64,000 nucleotides of DNA from Verrucomicrobiota bacterium JB023 (GCA_030673895.1 JAUTCR010000067.1:1-64000), one strand, 5' to 3'. Positions 19,901 through 28,970 are shown, counted from the stretch's first letter. Notes: a model not told the origin generated them from the sequence alone. Numbers and translations are program-made.

Positions 19901-20378
19901 GTTATCAAGGTGGCAGATTGCCCTACTGAACGTCCTCGGCATCCCCGCCGCCCACCTGCTGATCTCTTGGTGGGTGACGCAATGGCCGACCCCTTTGGTC
20001 GAGCGCTTGCTCAGATTTCTTCCCATTCCCCGCTCGGAGGCGGCAATCCACCGCTTGGTCGGTGTAAGGCGCTGGAAGCGTCTTCTGCCAGATGCTGCCG
20101 GCTGGTTCGGTGGCGTCAGCAAGGGGGAGTTGCCGGCAATTTTCGCAAAAGATGACAACGGGTTGAAGGCCTTCCGGGTTGAAGCGGGGCGAGGAGAGTT
20201 CGCCCATTGGCTGCAGCTGGCGGTCATTTCAAGCTTTGTGATCTGGACGCCGGGGGCGGGAGCCTGGGTCATCGTTGCCTACGCCGGCTTATCCAATCTT
20301 CCTTGCCTCCTGAGCCTGCGCTCGCTCCGGCTCCGATTGGACAAGCTGATTAATGCCAAATCTTGCCCGGACCGCTGA
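19890..20378 (+). CDS. crtO: CrtO-like glycosyl carotenoate acyltransferase
   Basis: 162 aa, overlaps crtQ. VRRWKRLLPD...GRGEFAHWLQLA...YAGLSNLPCLLSLRSLRLRLDKL parallels S. aureus CrtO as recalled (VRKWKHKILD...KRAELIHWISIL...[20 protein letters not shown]). Confidence 0.72.
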   Translation: MWLELSRWQIALLNVLGIPAAHLLISWWVTQWPTPLVERLLRFLPIPRSEAAIHRLVGVRRWKRLLPDAAGWFGGVSKGELPAIFAKDDNGLKAFRVEAGRGEFAHWLQLAVISSFVIWTPGAGAWVIVAYAGLSNLPCLLSLRSLRLRLDKLINAKSCPDR

Positions 20379-20449
20379 GATGCAGGGTTTTCCTTTGATT
20401 GAGATTTCTGCTTTTGCCTTTCGCCTCGCTGCCCTTAGTCTCCCCCGCG

Positions 20450-21721
20450 ATGGCCAACTGGAATCATCTAGCCCTGGAAGTTCTTGAGCACTTTTGGAAG
20501 CCAAAGTGGAAAAAGGAAGCCTTGGCCACTTACAAGGGAGGGGAGAAATTCCTTAATTATAAGCGGGATCTGATCGAGCCGGACCGGGCCAACGAAATCA
20601 AATCCCGTCTTCGTGATCTCAAGCTCGCCATCCGCAAGCGCGATCAAGAGGCCATCAAGGAGGCAAGCAAGCAGCTCGTCGGCACCTGCGAGCATTCGCT
20701 GAGGTCCTACCGACCACCTGATGCTCTGGCTGAGAACATCGAAGTCCTCTTCGTGGCCATCGCGGTGGCTCTAGGCATCCGGGCCTACTACCTGCAACCC
20801 TTCCGCATCCCCACCGGGTCCATGCAGCCCACCTTGAACGGAATCATTGGCCATGTGGAGCCCGACCCGAGCTGGAAAAAGCCGAACATCATCACCCAGG
20901 CCTTCCACAAGGTCACTGAGGGGCGGACCTACGTGAAGAAGGTGGCCGATGACGATGTCGTCATCACCTACAACAACATCAAGGACCGGCAATTCCTCTG
21001 GTTTTTCACCAAAACGGATATTCGTCTCTCAAATGGTGAGACGGTCACCGTCAATGGCTCCAAGAATGCGATTCTCTCCGGCCTCGGCCTCGGCGAACGC
21101 ATGGGAATCATGGATGAGCACGGCAATTACCTCCGTGGCGCCCGCCTCAAGCCCATCGTGGTGAAGGAGGGCGAAGTCATCGTGCAAGGATGGGTCGATA
21201 CCGGCGACCTTGTTTTAGTCGACAAGTTCTCCTACCACTTCCGCAAGCCCAGACGAGGTGAAGTCTTCGTCTTCGAAACCCGCGGTATCGAGAAAATCAT
21301 CTCGGACGAAAAAACCAAGAATCAGAACCGCGGCTCCCACTACATCAAGCGCTTGGTGGGCGTGCCCGGCGATACTCTCCGGGTGGAAAGGCCAAATCTC
21401 TTAATCAACGGTAAGCCAGCCGAAGAGAAGGGCATCAAGAAGGTGATGAGCCTGAAAGATGGCTATGAAGGCTACTACAATATCGACCGGTTCATCGATA
21501 AATCGCCCGAGGATCCCATCGGTTTCGAGACGTTCCTTAACGAGCCAAGTTCGACCATCACCTTGGATGAGGGGCACGGGAAGGACCAGTATTTCGCGAT
21601 GGGTGACAATTCCAACAACTCCTCGGATTCCCGCTACTGGGGACCGGTCGACGAGTATCTTCTGGTGGGACCCGGCTTGTTCACGCTTTGGCCCTTCGAG
21701 CACTTCGGCTTCATTCGCTAG
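20450..21721 (+). CDS. lepB: Signal peptidase I with N-terminal extension and large insertion
   Basis: RIPTGSMQPTL catalytic Ser box; GDLVLVDKFSYHFRKPRRGEVFVF; HYIKRLVGVPGD catalytic Lys; YFAMGDNSNNSSDSRYWG. Track ORF begins at a TTG at 20399. Confidence 0.93.
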   Translation: MANWNHLALEVLEHFWKPKWKKEALATYKGGEKFLNYKRDLIEPDRANEIKSRLRDLKLAIRKRDQEAIKEASKQLVGTCEHSLRSYRPPDALAENIEVLFVAIAVALGIRAYYLQPFRIPTGSMQPTLNGIIGHVEPDPSWKKPNIITQAFHKVTEGRTYVKKVADDDVVITYNNIKDRQFLWFFTKTDIRLSNGETVTVNGSKNAILSGLGLGERMGIMDEHGNYLRGARLKPIVVKEGEVIVQGWVDTGDLVLVDKFSYHFRKPRRGEVFVFETRGIEKIISDEKTKNQNRGSHYIKRLVGVPGDTLRVERPNLLINGKPAEEKGIKKVMSLKDGYEGYYNIDRFIDKSPEDPIGFETFLNEPSSTITLDEGHGKDQYFAMGDNSNNSSDSRYWGPVDEYLLVGPGLFTLWPFEHFGFIR

Positions 21722-21745
21722 TCGTTCACACTCAAATTATTCCTT

Positions 21746-22582
21746 TTGACTGAAGCTCAAAATATCACCCGCAAGGCCAAGTCGAATCTCGCTTTCGCGC
21801 TCTTGTCCTTGCCGAAAGAGAATCGGGACGACGTCACGATTTTTTACGCTTTCTGCCGGCAGATTGACGATTTAGCGGACGATCCCGATCTTCCCGAGGA
21901 CGAGAAGATCGAAGGTCTCAAGCGCTGGAAACAGCTCTTCACCGATGGCTTGGAGGGAAGCAGCGAGCTGGAATCCGAGGTGTTGCGTATCAAGGAAAAG
22001 CACAACATCCCCGCCGAGCGCTTCGTGAATCTGATCGAGGGCTGCGAGATGGATCTCGTGCCCCAGCGTTTCGAGACTTGGGAGGACCTCCAGGGTTACA
22101 CCTATCGGGTTGCCTCGACAGTCGGCCTCATTTGTCTGCCGCTCTTTGGTTCCAAGGATCCCGAGGCGGAGAAATATGCCGTCACCCTGGGCCACGCCCT
22201 GCAGCTCACGAATATCATGCGGGATGTAGGCGAGGACCTTGACAACGGTGAACGCATCTATCTGCCAATCGCTGATCTCAAGCGCTTCAACTACAGCGAG
22301 GCCGATCTGGAGAATCGAGTTTACGATGAGCGCTTCCGTGAGATGATGGCCTTCCAAGCCGAGCGGGCCAATCGGCTTTTTGCCGAGGCGCGGGAACTCG
22401 TGCCGAGTGGTGACCGGAGGAATTTGGTCGCTGCCGAGATGATGCGCTCGCTTTATCACGTCCTCTTGGAGAAAATGATGGCGGACGACTTCAAGGTCTT
22501 TCACCAACGATATCGTTTGGCCAAGTGGAGAAAGGTGCTCACGCTTGTTCTTCACTTTCTGCGCTCGCGCATTTCCGATTGA
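21746..22582 (+). CDS. crtM: Squalene/phytoene synthase family enzyme (CrtM-like), TTG start
   Basis: FYAFCRQIDDLADD and TNIMRDVGEDLDNGERIYLP (both Asp-rich motifs), YRVASTVG. Confidence 0.88.
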   Translation: MTEAQNITRKAKSNLAFALLSLPKENRDDVTIFYAFCRQIDDLADDPDLPEDEKIEGLKRWKQLFTDGLEGSSELESEVLRIKEKHNIPAERFVNLIEGCEMDLVPQRFETWEDLQGYTYRVASTVGLICLPLFGSKDPEAEKYAVTLGHALQLTNIMRDVGEDLDNGERIYLPIADLKRFNYSEADLENRVYDERFREMMAFQAERANRLFAEARELVPSGDRRNLVAAEMMRSLYHVLLEKMMADDFKVFHQRYRLAKWRKVLTLVLHFLRSRISD

Positions 22583-22592
22583 GAGGTGCTTT

Positions 22593-23051
22593 TCAATTGG
22601 CCGCGTTGTTGGCGGCCCGGCGCCAGACAAGCGAGCTGAGCCAAAAGGAGAAGGTGATCACGAGCGGATTGTCGCCCTCTCCCGTGATTGTCGCCTTGCG
22701 GGTGAAGGGATGATTCGGCGCAATCTTCAGCCGATGGCCAGGGCCGGAGAGAGTCATCGTTCTCCCCAAGCCGGCGGGTTGCAGGATGTGATGGCCTGCC
22801 GCGGATTTGATACGAAAGCGACGGGTGAGAGGATTGCTCTTGTGAGCGCCAAGAAGGTGTTCGTTCCCTTGCCAGACCTGCCATTCACCACTGAGGAATC
22901 CCTGCTTTTTCACCTCGAAACGTTGACCTTCGATCAGGAGACTCCCGCTCTCACCGAAGACATCAAGCTCGCTCCGAGCAGTCCATGAAGCGCCAGTGAG
23001 GGTGTAACCCCAGCTGAAAAAGCCCTTGGGCCGACATTGAATGATTGGCAT
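22593..23051 (-). CDS. Hypothetical protein
   Basis: Coherent ORF from ATG at 23051 (MPIIQCRPKGFFSWGY); the track ORF extends to 23081. Convergent with crtM. Confidence 0.6.
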   Translation of the reverse strand: MPIIQCRPKGFFSWGYTLTGASWTARSELDVFGESGSLLIEGQRFEVKKQGFLSGEWQVWQGNEHLLGAHKSNPLTRRFRIKSAAGHHILQPAGLGRTMTLSGPGHRLKIAPNHPFTRKATITGEGDNPLVITFSFWLSSLVWRRAANNAAN

Positions 23052-23119
23052 GAGCTTATCCTGAAGGCTCCCTCGGGCCAATAGCTCCTACAAAATGAGG
23101 GCGAAATTACCACCTCCCT

Positions 23120-23962
23120 TCACTCAGGCTTCTCGACGTCCCAAGCAGTCAGCCAGCGATGGGTCGTCTTCTCGAAGCCCCTGGTGAGAAGGCGCTCCTC
23201 CATCTCAGGGAAGTGGGCCGCCCCGTAGAAAATGCCGATGTTGGTTTTGCCTGCTTTGATTTGTTCGTCGAGGATGAGGAAGCATTTCTCGTTTCTCTCA
23301 CCGATGATGATGTTGTCTCCGGCGATCGCCGCCGCGGCCTCGTCGCCGGTGTCCATGTTCTTCATCATCTGCAGCTTCAGTCCCGAGCTGTCGCCCGAGA
23401 GGATGGCCCGCATCAGCAGGCCCATATCAACACCGCCGAAGGCGTCGCCAGTGATCTCGCTATTCTTGGCATTCGCTTCAAAGGCGAAGGCGAGGATCTC
23501 GTCCTCCTTGCCATCCATCACGTCGTCATACTCGGCGAGCGTCAGGTCAGCGTGGACAAAGTTATCCGCCGTGTAATCGATGTGATGGACTTGCTCGCTG
23601 AGCTGCATGCTGCGGGCGAAGGAGCCATAGATATCGCGCAAGCCTTCTGCCGGGCGACCGTCCACCGGCTTCTCCGGCTGGCCTTGGCCATTGAGGAATT
23701 GCGCTGCCTTCTCGCCCCCAATCAGCTCGAAGAGGACCACCTCGTAATCCCGAAAAGTCTCATTGAGCTTCTGATAATAGCCCTCATCCCCGATGTGGAC
23801 GGCTCCAATGAGGGTGATGGCCAAATCCTCTTTTTCATAGGTCGTGATTGAGGTCTGGAGGCGGGCTCGCCCTTCATCCTCATCGACTTGAATGAAATCG
23901 GTTGGCTCCTCCGCGGGAAGGAGTCCGAGCAAGAGAAGCGAGACAAAGAGCGACTTAATCAT
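23120..23962 (-). CDS. TraB/GumN-like secreted protein
   Basis: Signal peptide; ITLIGAVHIGDEGYYQKLNETFRDYEVVLFELIGG resembles the TraB/PrgY/GumN N-terminal motif. Confidence 0.7.
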   Translation of the reverse strand: MIKSLFVSLLLLGLLPAEEPTDFIQVDEDEGRARLQTSITTYEKEDLAITLIGAVHIGDEGYYQKLNETFRDYEVVLFELIGGEKAAQFLNGQGQPEKPVDGRPAEGLRDIYGSFARSMQLSEQVHHIDYTADNFVHADLTLAEYDDVMDGKEDEILAFAFEANAKNSEITGDAFGGVDMGLLMRAILSGDSSGLKLQMMKNMDTGDEAAAAIAGDNIIIGERNEKCFLILDEQIKAGKTNIGIFYGAAHFPEMEERLLTRGFEKTTHRWLTAWDVEKPE

Positions 23963-24024
23963 GGCCGCTTCAATTAATCACAGACTCGCCGGCACACACC
24001 AAATATTTCTTGCTGAATGCGTGG

Positions 24025-24432
24025 TCACTTTCTCGCGTAGGCCCGCGGGCCAGTGCCAGAGCTTAGGAATCCTCTCCGGATTGGCTCGGCGATACTGAAG
24101 GTGATTAGTCCATCCGAGCGGAGGGTCAGAGTCACGGGACCGGCGATAGGGGTCGGATTACTCAGAGTTGGCACCGGGAGGCGAAGGCGCTGGCTGCGAC
24201 CGCTGACGACGACACCGTGGCGAGGCCGATAGAATTCGAATTGTTGCGGCCGACGCCCCCGGGGTTTCACTTCCAGGATGGTTTGCTCAGTCGCCGCGAC
24301 GATCATCACGGTTTGGCCTTCTTCCACCGTCACCGTGTCACGTGCTCCGCTAAGGGAGCCATACTCCTGCGCGGAGGCCAGGCCCGCCGCGGTGATAAGA
24401 AAAGAGATGAACAGGGAGCAGATTGTCTTCAT
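24025..24432 (-). CDS. Hypothetical secreted protein
   Basis: Signal peptide MKTICSLFISFLITAAGLASAQ; 135 aa. Confidence 0.6.
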   Translation of the reverse strand: MKTICSLFISFLITAAGLASAQEYGSLSGARDTVTVEEGQTVMIVAATEQTILEVKPRGRRPQQFEFYRPRHGVVVSGRSQRLRLPVPTLSNPTPIAGPVTLTLRSDGLITFSIAEPIRRGFLSSGTGPRAYARK

Positions 24433-24614
24433 GCCGACTCAAGTCGCAACAGGCTTAGAGCCAAAGGTCAACTTAATCACTGTCATTGGCTGACGGCGGC
24501 TTGGACGCGCCTTTCGAGTCTCTTTTTAACGTTTTCTGGATGAATGGATTAAAAAAATGTGGCGAAAGGTGGTTGTTGCGGAGTGATTAAAATTTATTCT
24601 TTCCCGACATTCTT

Positions 24615-24657
24615 GCGGTCAGTGCCAAAGCCCCGATTTAGGGGAAGGCAGGACCGC
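24615..24657. other. Nested stem-loop upstream of 24751 gene (candidate structured RNA leader)
   Basis: GCGGTC-AGT-GCC-AAAG-CCCC-GATTTA-GGGG-AA-GGC-AG-GACCGC: three coaxial complementary helices. Confidence 0.5.
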
Positions 24658-24750
24658 TACGTAAGGGGGCGCTTGGCTTCTCGTTTGGCGAGTCCCATTT
24701 TCACTTCTAATTAAAAATTGCGAAAATAAGGACTGCAGGTAGTTTGCAGC

Positions 24751-25368
24751 GTGAATCGCGGAATGCTCATCGCAAAGGTGGCGGGTCTCTTGCTCGTTGT
24801 CTGGCTCGTTGTCTTTGGGATCAAGTCTTTGGTGGCTCCCCATCAGGCCACGCCGGAGAAGGTCAATCGCTTGGTTTCGGAAGCGAATTTTGAAGACTAT
24901 TCCGACCAAGAGCGTGTCCCGAATTCGGCAATCGCCGAGCAGCGGGAGGAGGTCATGGAGGAGGTTGCCGAAGTGGTCAATCGCCTCGGGCTTGAGGAGC
25001 GGGAAACGACCCGCGACACTCTTGAAGGCTTCTGGGCGAAGATGTCCGGGCAAGAGCGGGAGCGCTTCGTGGACCTGACGATGGAGTCGTTCTATCAGTT
25101 CTTCGAAGCCCTTGATGCCATGACGCCGGAAGCGCGCCGGAGCTTTGTGGAGAAAGGGCTCCGGGAGCTGGAGGATGGGAGCACCGAGAGGCGGCTTGAG
25201 CGCCTGATGTCGCGGGACCCGCAGATTCTTGAGAAAATTACCGAGAACGGCATGAAGGCCTACTTCGATACCGCGAGTGCGGAGACCAAGATGGAATTGG
25301 CTCCGTTCTTAAAAGCCACCAACGAAGTCCTCCAAGGGATGCGGGGGAAACCCTTTCAAGGCCAATGA
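24751..25368 (+). CDS. Hypothetical single-TM protein, GTG start
   Basis: N-terminal TM helix, coiled-coil-like remainder, ATGA overlap with the next gene. Confidence 0.7.
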   Translation: MNRGMLIAKVAGLLLVVWLVVFGIKSLVAPHQATPEKVNRLVSEANFEDYSDQERVPNSAIAEQREEVMEEVAEVVNRLGLEERETTRDTLEGFWAKMSGQERERFVDLTMESFYQFFEALDAMTPEARRSFVEKGLRELEDGSTERRLERLMSRDPQILEKITENGMKAYFDTASAETKMELAPFLKATNEVLQGMRGKPFQGQ

Positions 25369-25895
25369 AGCGCGCCTTCACCATGCCGGAACTTCTCGTC
25401 GTCATCGCGGTCATTGCCGCGCTGGCGGGGATTGCCATCCCCATCGGGATGGGGATCTATCGAAAGGCGCAGAAGGTTCGCTGCCAAAGCAATCTGCGCG
25501 AGATTGGCCTCGCCTTGGATGCTTATGCCAATGATCATCGTGGCAACTTGCCGGACCTCATGTCGATGCGTCGGAAGAAGAACGAAGACCTTCCAGTTTT
25601 GGAGACCGTGCTCTCTCGCTATTTGACGAACCCGGAGGTTTTCCGCTGTCCCGCAGATAAGGAGTTTTACCAGAAATCAGGTTCCAGCTACGCTTGGAAT
25701 CATTTGGTCAGCGGGATGAATGTGAATATGATGGAGTTTTTTGGCTCCGAGGAGAGGTCTAGTATTCCCCTCGTTGGAGACAAGGAGGCCTTCCATGGCA
25801 AGGAGGATGGAACGAACTTGCTCTACGGCGACTTCCGCGCCCGTGACAAGGTGAGATTCCAGACCGGTGGAGGAGCCCTGGGGCACGCTCGTTAG
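25365..25895 (+). CDS. Type II secretion/type IV pilin-like pseudopilin
   Basis: Prepilin-type N-terminus MKRAFTMPELLVVIAVIAALAGIAIP; C-terminal LLYGDF. Confidence 0.88.
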   Translation: MKRAFTMPELLVVIAVIAALAGIAIPIGMGIYRKAQKVRCQSNLREIGLALDAYANDHRGNLPDLMSMRRKKNEDLPVLETVLSRYLTNPEVFRCPADKEFYQKSGSSYAWNHLVSGMNVNMMEFFGSEERSSIPLVGDKEAFHGKEDGTNLLYGDFRARDKVRFQTGGGALGHAR

Positions 25896-25922
25896 AGTCA
25901 ACTGTTAGTAGTCCGCGCGAAT

Positions 25923-26837
25923 TTGATGAAGGAAAGTGATGAGAGGCCGATGATCGAGGCGAAGAACCTGCGCAAGCGTTTCGCGGGGAAGGAGGCTCTG
26001 AAGGGGGTCAGCTTCGAGGTGAAGCGAGGGGAGATTCTCGGCCTTCTGGGCCACAATGGTGCGGGCAAAAGCACGTCCCTGGGTATCCTGTTAGGAATGG
26101 TGGCTCCTGACTCGGGAGAGGCAGCCATTGATGGCCTCTCGGTGCAGGCATCCCGCTCGGCCGCGTTGGCCAAGGTTGGGGCCATCTTCGAGAGCCCGGG
26201 CTTCTACGATTATCTGAGTGGATGGGATAACCTGAAGATTCTGACCAATTACTCCGGCGGGGTGGATGAGGCTTTGCTCGCTGATGTCGTGGAGAGAGTC
26301 GAAATGACCTCCCGGATCCGGTCCCGCGTGGGGACCTATTCCCATGGCATGCGGCAGCGACTCGCCTTGGCCCAAGCGCTCTTGCCGGGTCCCGAAGTCT
26401 TGCTACTAGATGAGCCCACGGATGGGCTTGATCCAGAGGGCATCAAGTGGTTCCGCGACTTCATTCTCGACCTTCGGGCCGAGAGGGGCATGACGGTGTT
26501 ATTCAATTCCCACCTGCTCGCGGAGGTGGAGCAGATGTGCGATCGAGTCGTCATCCTCCAACAGGGAGAGAAAGTCTTCGAGGGACGGACTGGTGACCTT
26601 GAAGACGACCACCTCAAGCTGAAGATCGACGCGGGGCCTCCGGAGCTTGTCGACAAGGTGCTCGCTGAGCAGGGATGGCTGCGGCAGGGTGAGCGCATCG
26701 TCCTGCCGAAGGAGGCCGATGCGGCGGACTTCACCAGCTCGGTCATTCAGCGGGGAGGCTGGGTGCGCGAGGTGTCTCCGGTGAAGCGCTCTCTGGAGGA
26801 CCTTTACCTCGAGATGTCGAAGGGAGGGGGACGATGA
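25923..26837 (+). CDS. ABC transporter ATP-binding protein
   Basis: GHNGAGKST Walker A, YSHGMRQRLALAQALL signature, VLLLDEPTDGLDP Walker B. Confidence 0.95.
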   Translation: MMKESDERPMIEAKNLRKRFAGKEALKGVSFEVKRGEILGLLGHNGAGKSTSLGILLGMVAPDSGEAAIDGLSVQASRSAALAKVGAIFESPGFYDYLSGWDNLKILTNYSGGVDEALLADVVERVEMTSRIRSRVGTYSHGMRQRLALAQALLPGPEVLLLDEPTDGLDPEGIKWFRDFILDLRAERGMTVLFNSHLLAEVEQMCDRVVILQQGEKVFEGRTGDLEDDHLKLKIDAGPPELVDKVLAEQGWLRQGERIVLPKEADAADFTSSVIQRGGWVREVSPVKRSLEDLYLEMSKGGGR

Positions 26838-27685
26838 TTTTTCTCAAGCAATTCGGGAGCGAGCTACGCAAGCTCTTCGGCCGCCGCAGGACCTACGTCG
26901 GCTATGGAGTCTTTTTGGTCTTTGAGTTGATTCTTCTCATTACCTTCCAGCTCCAGGGGGTCAAGGAGCGGCAGATGGAATTCATGGAGCAGAACGGCCT
27001 GGCGGCGGACGAATACTTTAGCTCGCTGACCGTGACCTTCATGGTGATGGCTTTCAGCCTCTTTCTCCTGGGCTCTATCTACTTCGCGCTCGTCAGTGGA
27101 GACATTGTGGCGAAGGAGGTGGAAGACGGGAACATGCGCATGGTGCTTGCCCGCCCGGTCAGCCGCTTCCGGGTCCTTCTCCTTAAGTTTCTCGCGGTGT
27201 GCCTCTACACTATCACCTTCGTCATCTTCGTCGGCATCACCGGCTATGCGATGGCGGTGGTTGCGCTGGGCGCCGATGGAGGGATGCTCGCCTTCAGCCC
27301 CAAGATGAAGCTGTTTGCGGTTTATCCCGAATGGGGTCCGGCCATGTTGCGCTTGGCAGTAGCCGCTTTGCTGATCGGGGTGAGCATGTGCACCATCTCG
27401 GCGGTCGGTTTCTTTTTCAGCTGCCTGAAGATGAAGCCCGCCACGGCGACGATCATGGCTCTGAGCGTTCTCTTCCTCGACATGGTCCTGCAAGAGTTCC
27501 CCATCTTTAAGCCCTATGAAGCCAACTTCGTGACCTACAAGATGAGCACGTGGCTCTACGCCTTCGAGGCGCCCCATTTTCCTTGGGCGAAGCTGGCGGA
27601 CAATTTTTCTTTCCTCATTGGCTTGGACCTCACGCTCTTCGCCATCGGCTGCGTCGTCTTTCAATTGCGCGACTTCAAGACCTAA
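26834..27685 (+). CDS. ABC transporter permease (ABC-2 type)
   Basis: Six-TM pattern, ATGA overlap with the ATPase gene, AKEVEDGNMRMVLARPVSR motif. Confidence 0.9.
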   Translation: MIFLKQFGSELRKLFGRRRTYVGYGVFLVFELILLITFQLQGVKERQMEFMEQNGLAADEYFSSLTVTFMVMAFSLFLLGSIYFALVSGDIVAKEVEDGNMRMVLARPVSRFRVLLLKFLAVCLYTITFVIFVGITGYAMAVVALGADGGMLAFSPKMKLFAVYPEWGPAMLRLAVAALLIGVSMCTISAVGFFFSCLKMKPATATIMALSVLFLDMVLQEFPIFKPYEANFVTYKMSTWLYAFEAPHFPWAKLADNFSFLIGLDLTLFAIGCVVFQLRDFKT

Positions 27686-27780
27686 GCGCCATGCTCATCC
27701 GCCGCCCGGGGAGTGAATCGTCGTTATGGAAAAATATCGGGTGATTATTTCCTTTCTCGACATCGCGCGGTTCCCTTCCC

Positions 27781-28053
27781 ATTAAATGGCTGTGGTTTTC
27801 CCCCAAGGCAGTCATTCCGTCGATTCTGGTGATCGGCCACTTCGGGATCATTCCTGTATGTCCGGGCTCTTGACGTCGACCCTGTCGGAGGCGCGTCCAT
27901 GGGGGGATTTTGGGCGGGTTTCTCATCGTTTCGGGAAGCTCGTGGATAAAGCGCGGCCTCATGGCCGTGGAACGAATGATGGGAGTGATGCTGACGATGA
28001 GCGCCGTCCAGAGATTATTGGATGGACTGAATCTCCCGCCGACTGAACGATGA
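27781..28053 (+). pseudogene. Probable degraded MarC-family membrane protein (C-terminal remnant)
   Basis: Frame beginning at 27781 ends in GLMAVERMMGVMLTMSAVQRLLDGLNLPPTER*, which resembles the MarC C-terminus. An in-frame stop lies at 27871-27873 and the N-terminal family motifs are missing. Confidence 0.45.
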
Positions 28054-28970
28054 CGATGCTTGCAGCGAAACAACGACCTGTTCTGGACTTAATTGGTGAG
28101 ACGCCACTGATTCCATTGCAATTCGAGGCCGAGGGGCTCGAAATTTGGGCCAAAGCCGAATTCCTTAATCCGAGTGGTAGCGTGAAGGATCGACTGGCTC
28201 GTTGCCTGATTCTTGATGCGGAGGCGAAAGGGGAGCTCACGCCGGAGTCCCTCATTCTCGAGTGCACAAGCGGTAACACCGGTATTTCCCTCGCCATGAT
28301 TGGCGCGGCTTGTGGCTACCGGGTCAAGATTGTGATGAGCAGTAGCGCCAGCATCGAGCGGCGGAATTTGCTCTATCGTCTGGGGGCGGAACTCGAGCTC
28401 TTTGACTGTGCGGGTAGCTATCAAGCCGGCATCGATCTGACCCGGGAGATGGCAGCGGCGGATTCCAATATCTTCCTACCGCGTCAGTTTGAGAATCCTC
28501 TCAATGCCGATGATCATGCGGAAACCACCGCCCAAGAGATCATTGGCCAGGCGGGCGAGGTGCACGCCTTCGTCAGTGGCTACGGCACGGGGGGGACGAT
28601 CGCGGGGACCGGCCGGGCGCTGAAGGAAAAGTGGCCCCACCTCAAGGTCGTGTGCATGGAGCCATCCGGAGATGCTCTGCCGGGTGAATTCCCCTGCTGC
28701 CATCGCATTGAGGGCGTTTCGGTCAACTTCAAGCCAGCATTGCTCGAGGGTGCTCCCATCGATCAGAAGATTGCGGTCAATGGTCGCGACGCCATGGAGA
28801 TGACCCGGCGGCTGCATCGTGAGTTTGGTCTCTTGGTTGGTACCTCATCGGGAGCCAATGTTGCGGCGGCCCTCCAAGTGGCCAAGGAGCTTGGGTCCAA
28901 GGCCAAGGTGGTGACGATCCTCTGTGATCGGGCGGAGCGCTACTTCAGCACCGCGCTTTTCCAGCATTGA
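28050..28970 (+). CDS. Cysteine synthase/cystathionine beta-synthase family PLP enzyme
   Basis: LIGETPLIPL, NPSGSVKDRLA (PLP Lys), ECTSGNTGISLAMI, SGYGTGGTIAGTGRALKE, GTSSGANVAAAL. Confidence 0.93.
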   Translation: MTMLAAKQRPVLDLIGETPLIPLQFEAEGLEIWAKAEFLNPSGSVKDRLARCLILDAEAKGELTPESLILECTSGNTGISLAMIGAACGYRVKIVMSSSASIERRNLLYRLGAELELFDCAGSYQAGIDLTREMAAADSNIFLPRQFENPLNADDHAETTAQEIIGQAGEVHAFVSGYGTGGTIAGTGRALKEKWPHLKVVCMEPSGDALPGEFPCCHRIEGVSVNFKPALLEGAPIDQKIAVNGRDAMEMTRRLHREFGLLVGTSSGANVAAALQVAKELGSKAKVVTILCDRAERYFSTALFQH

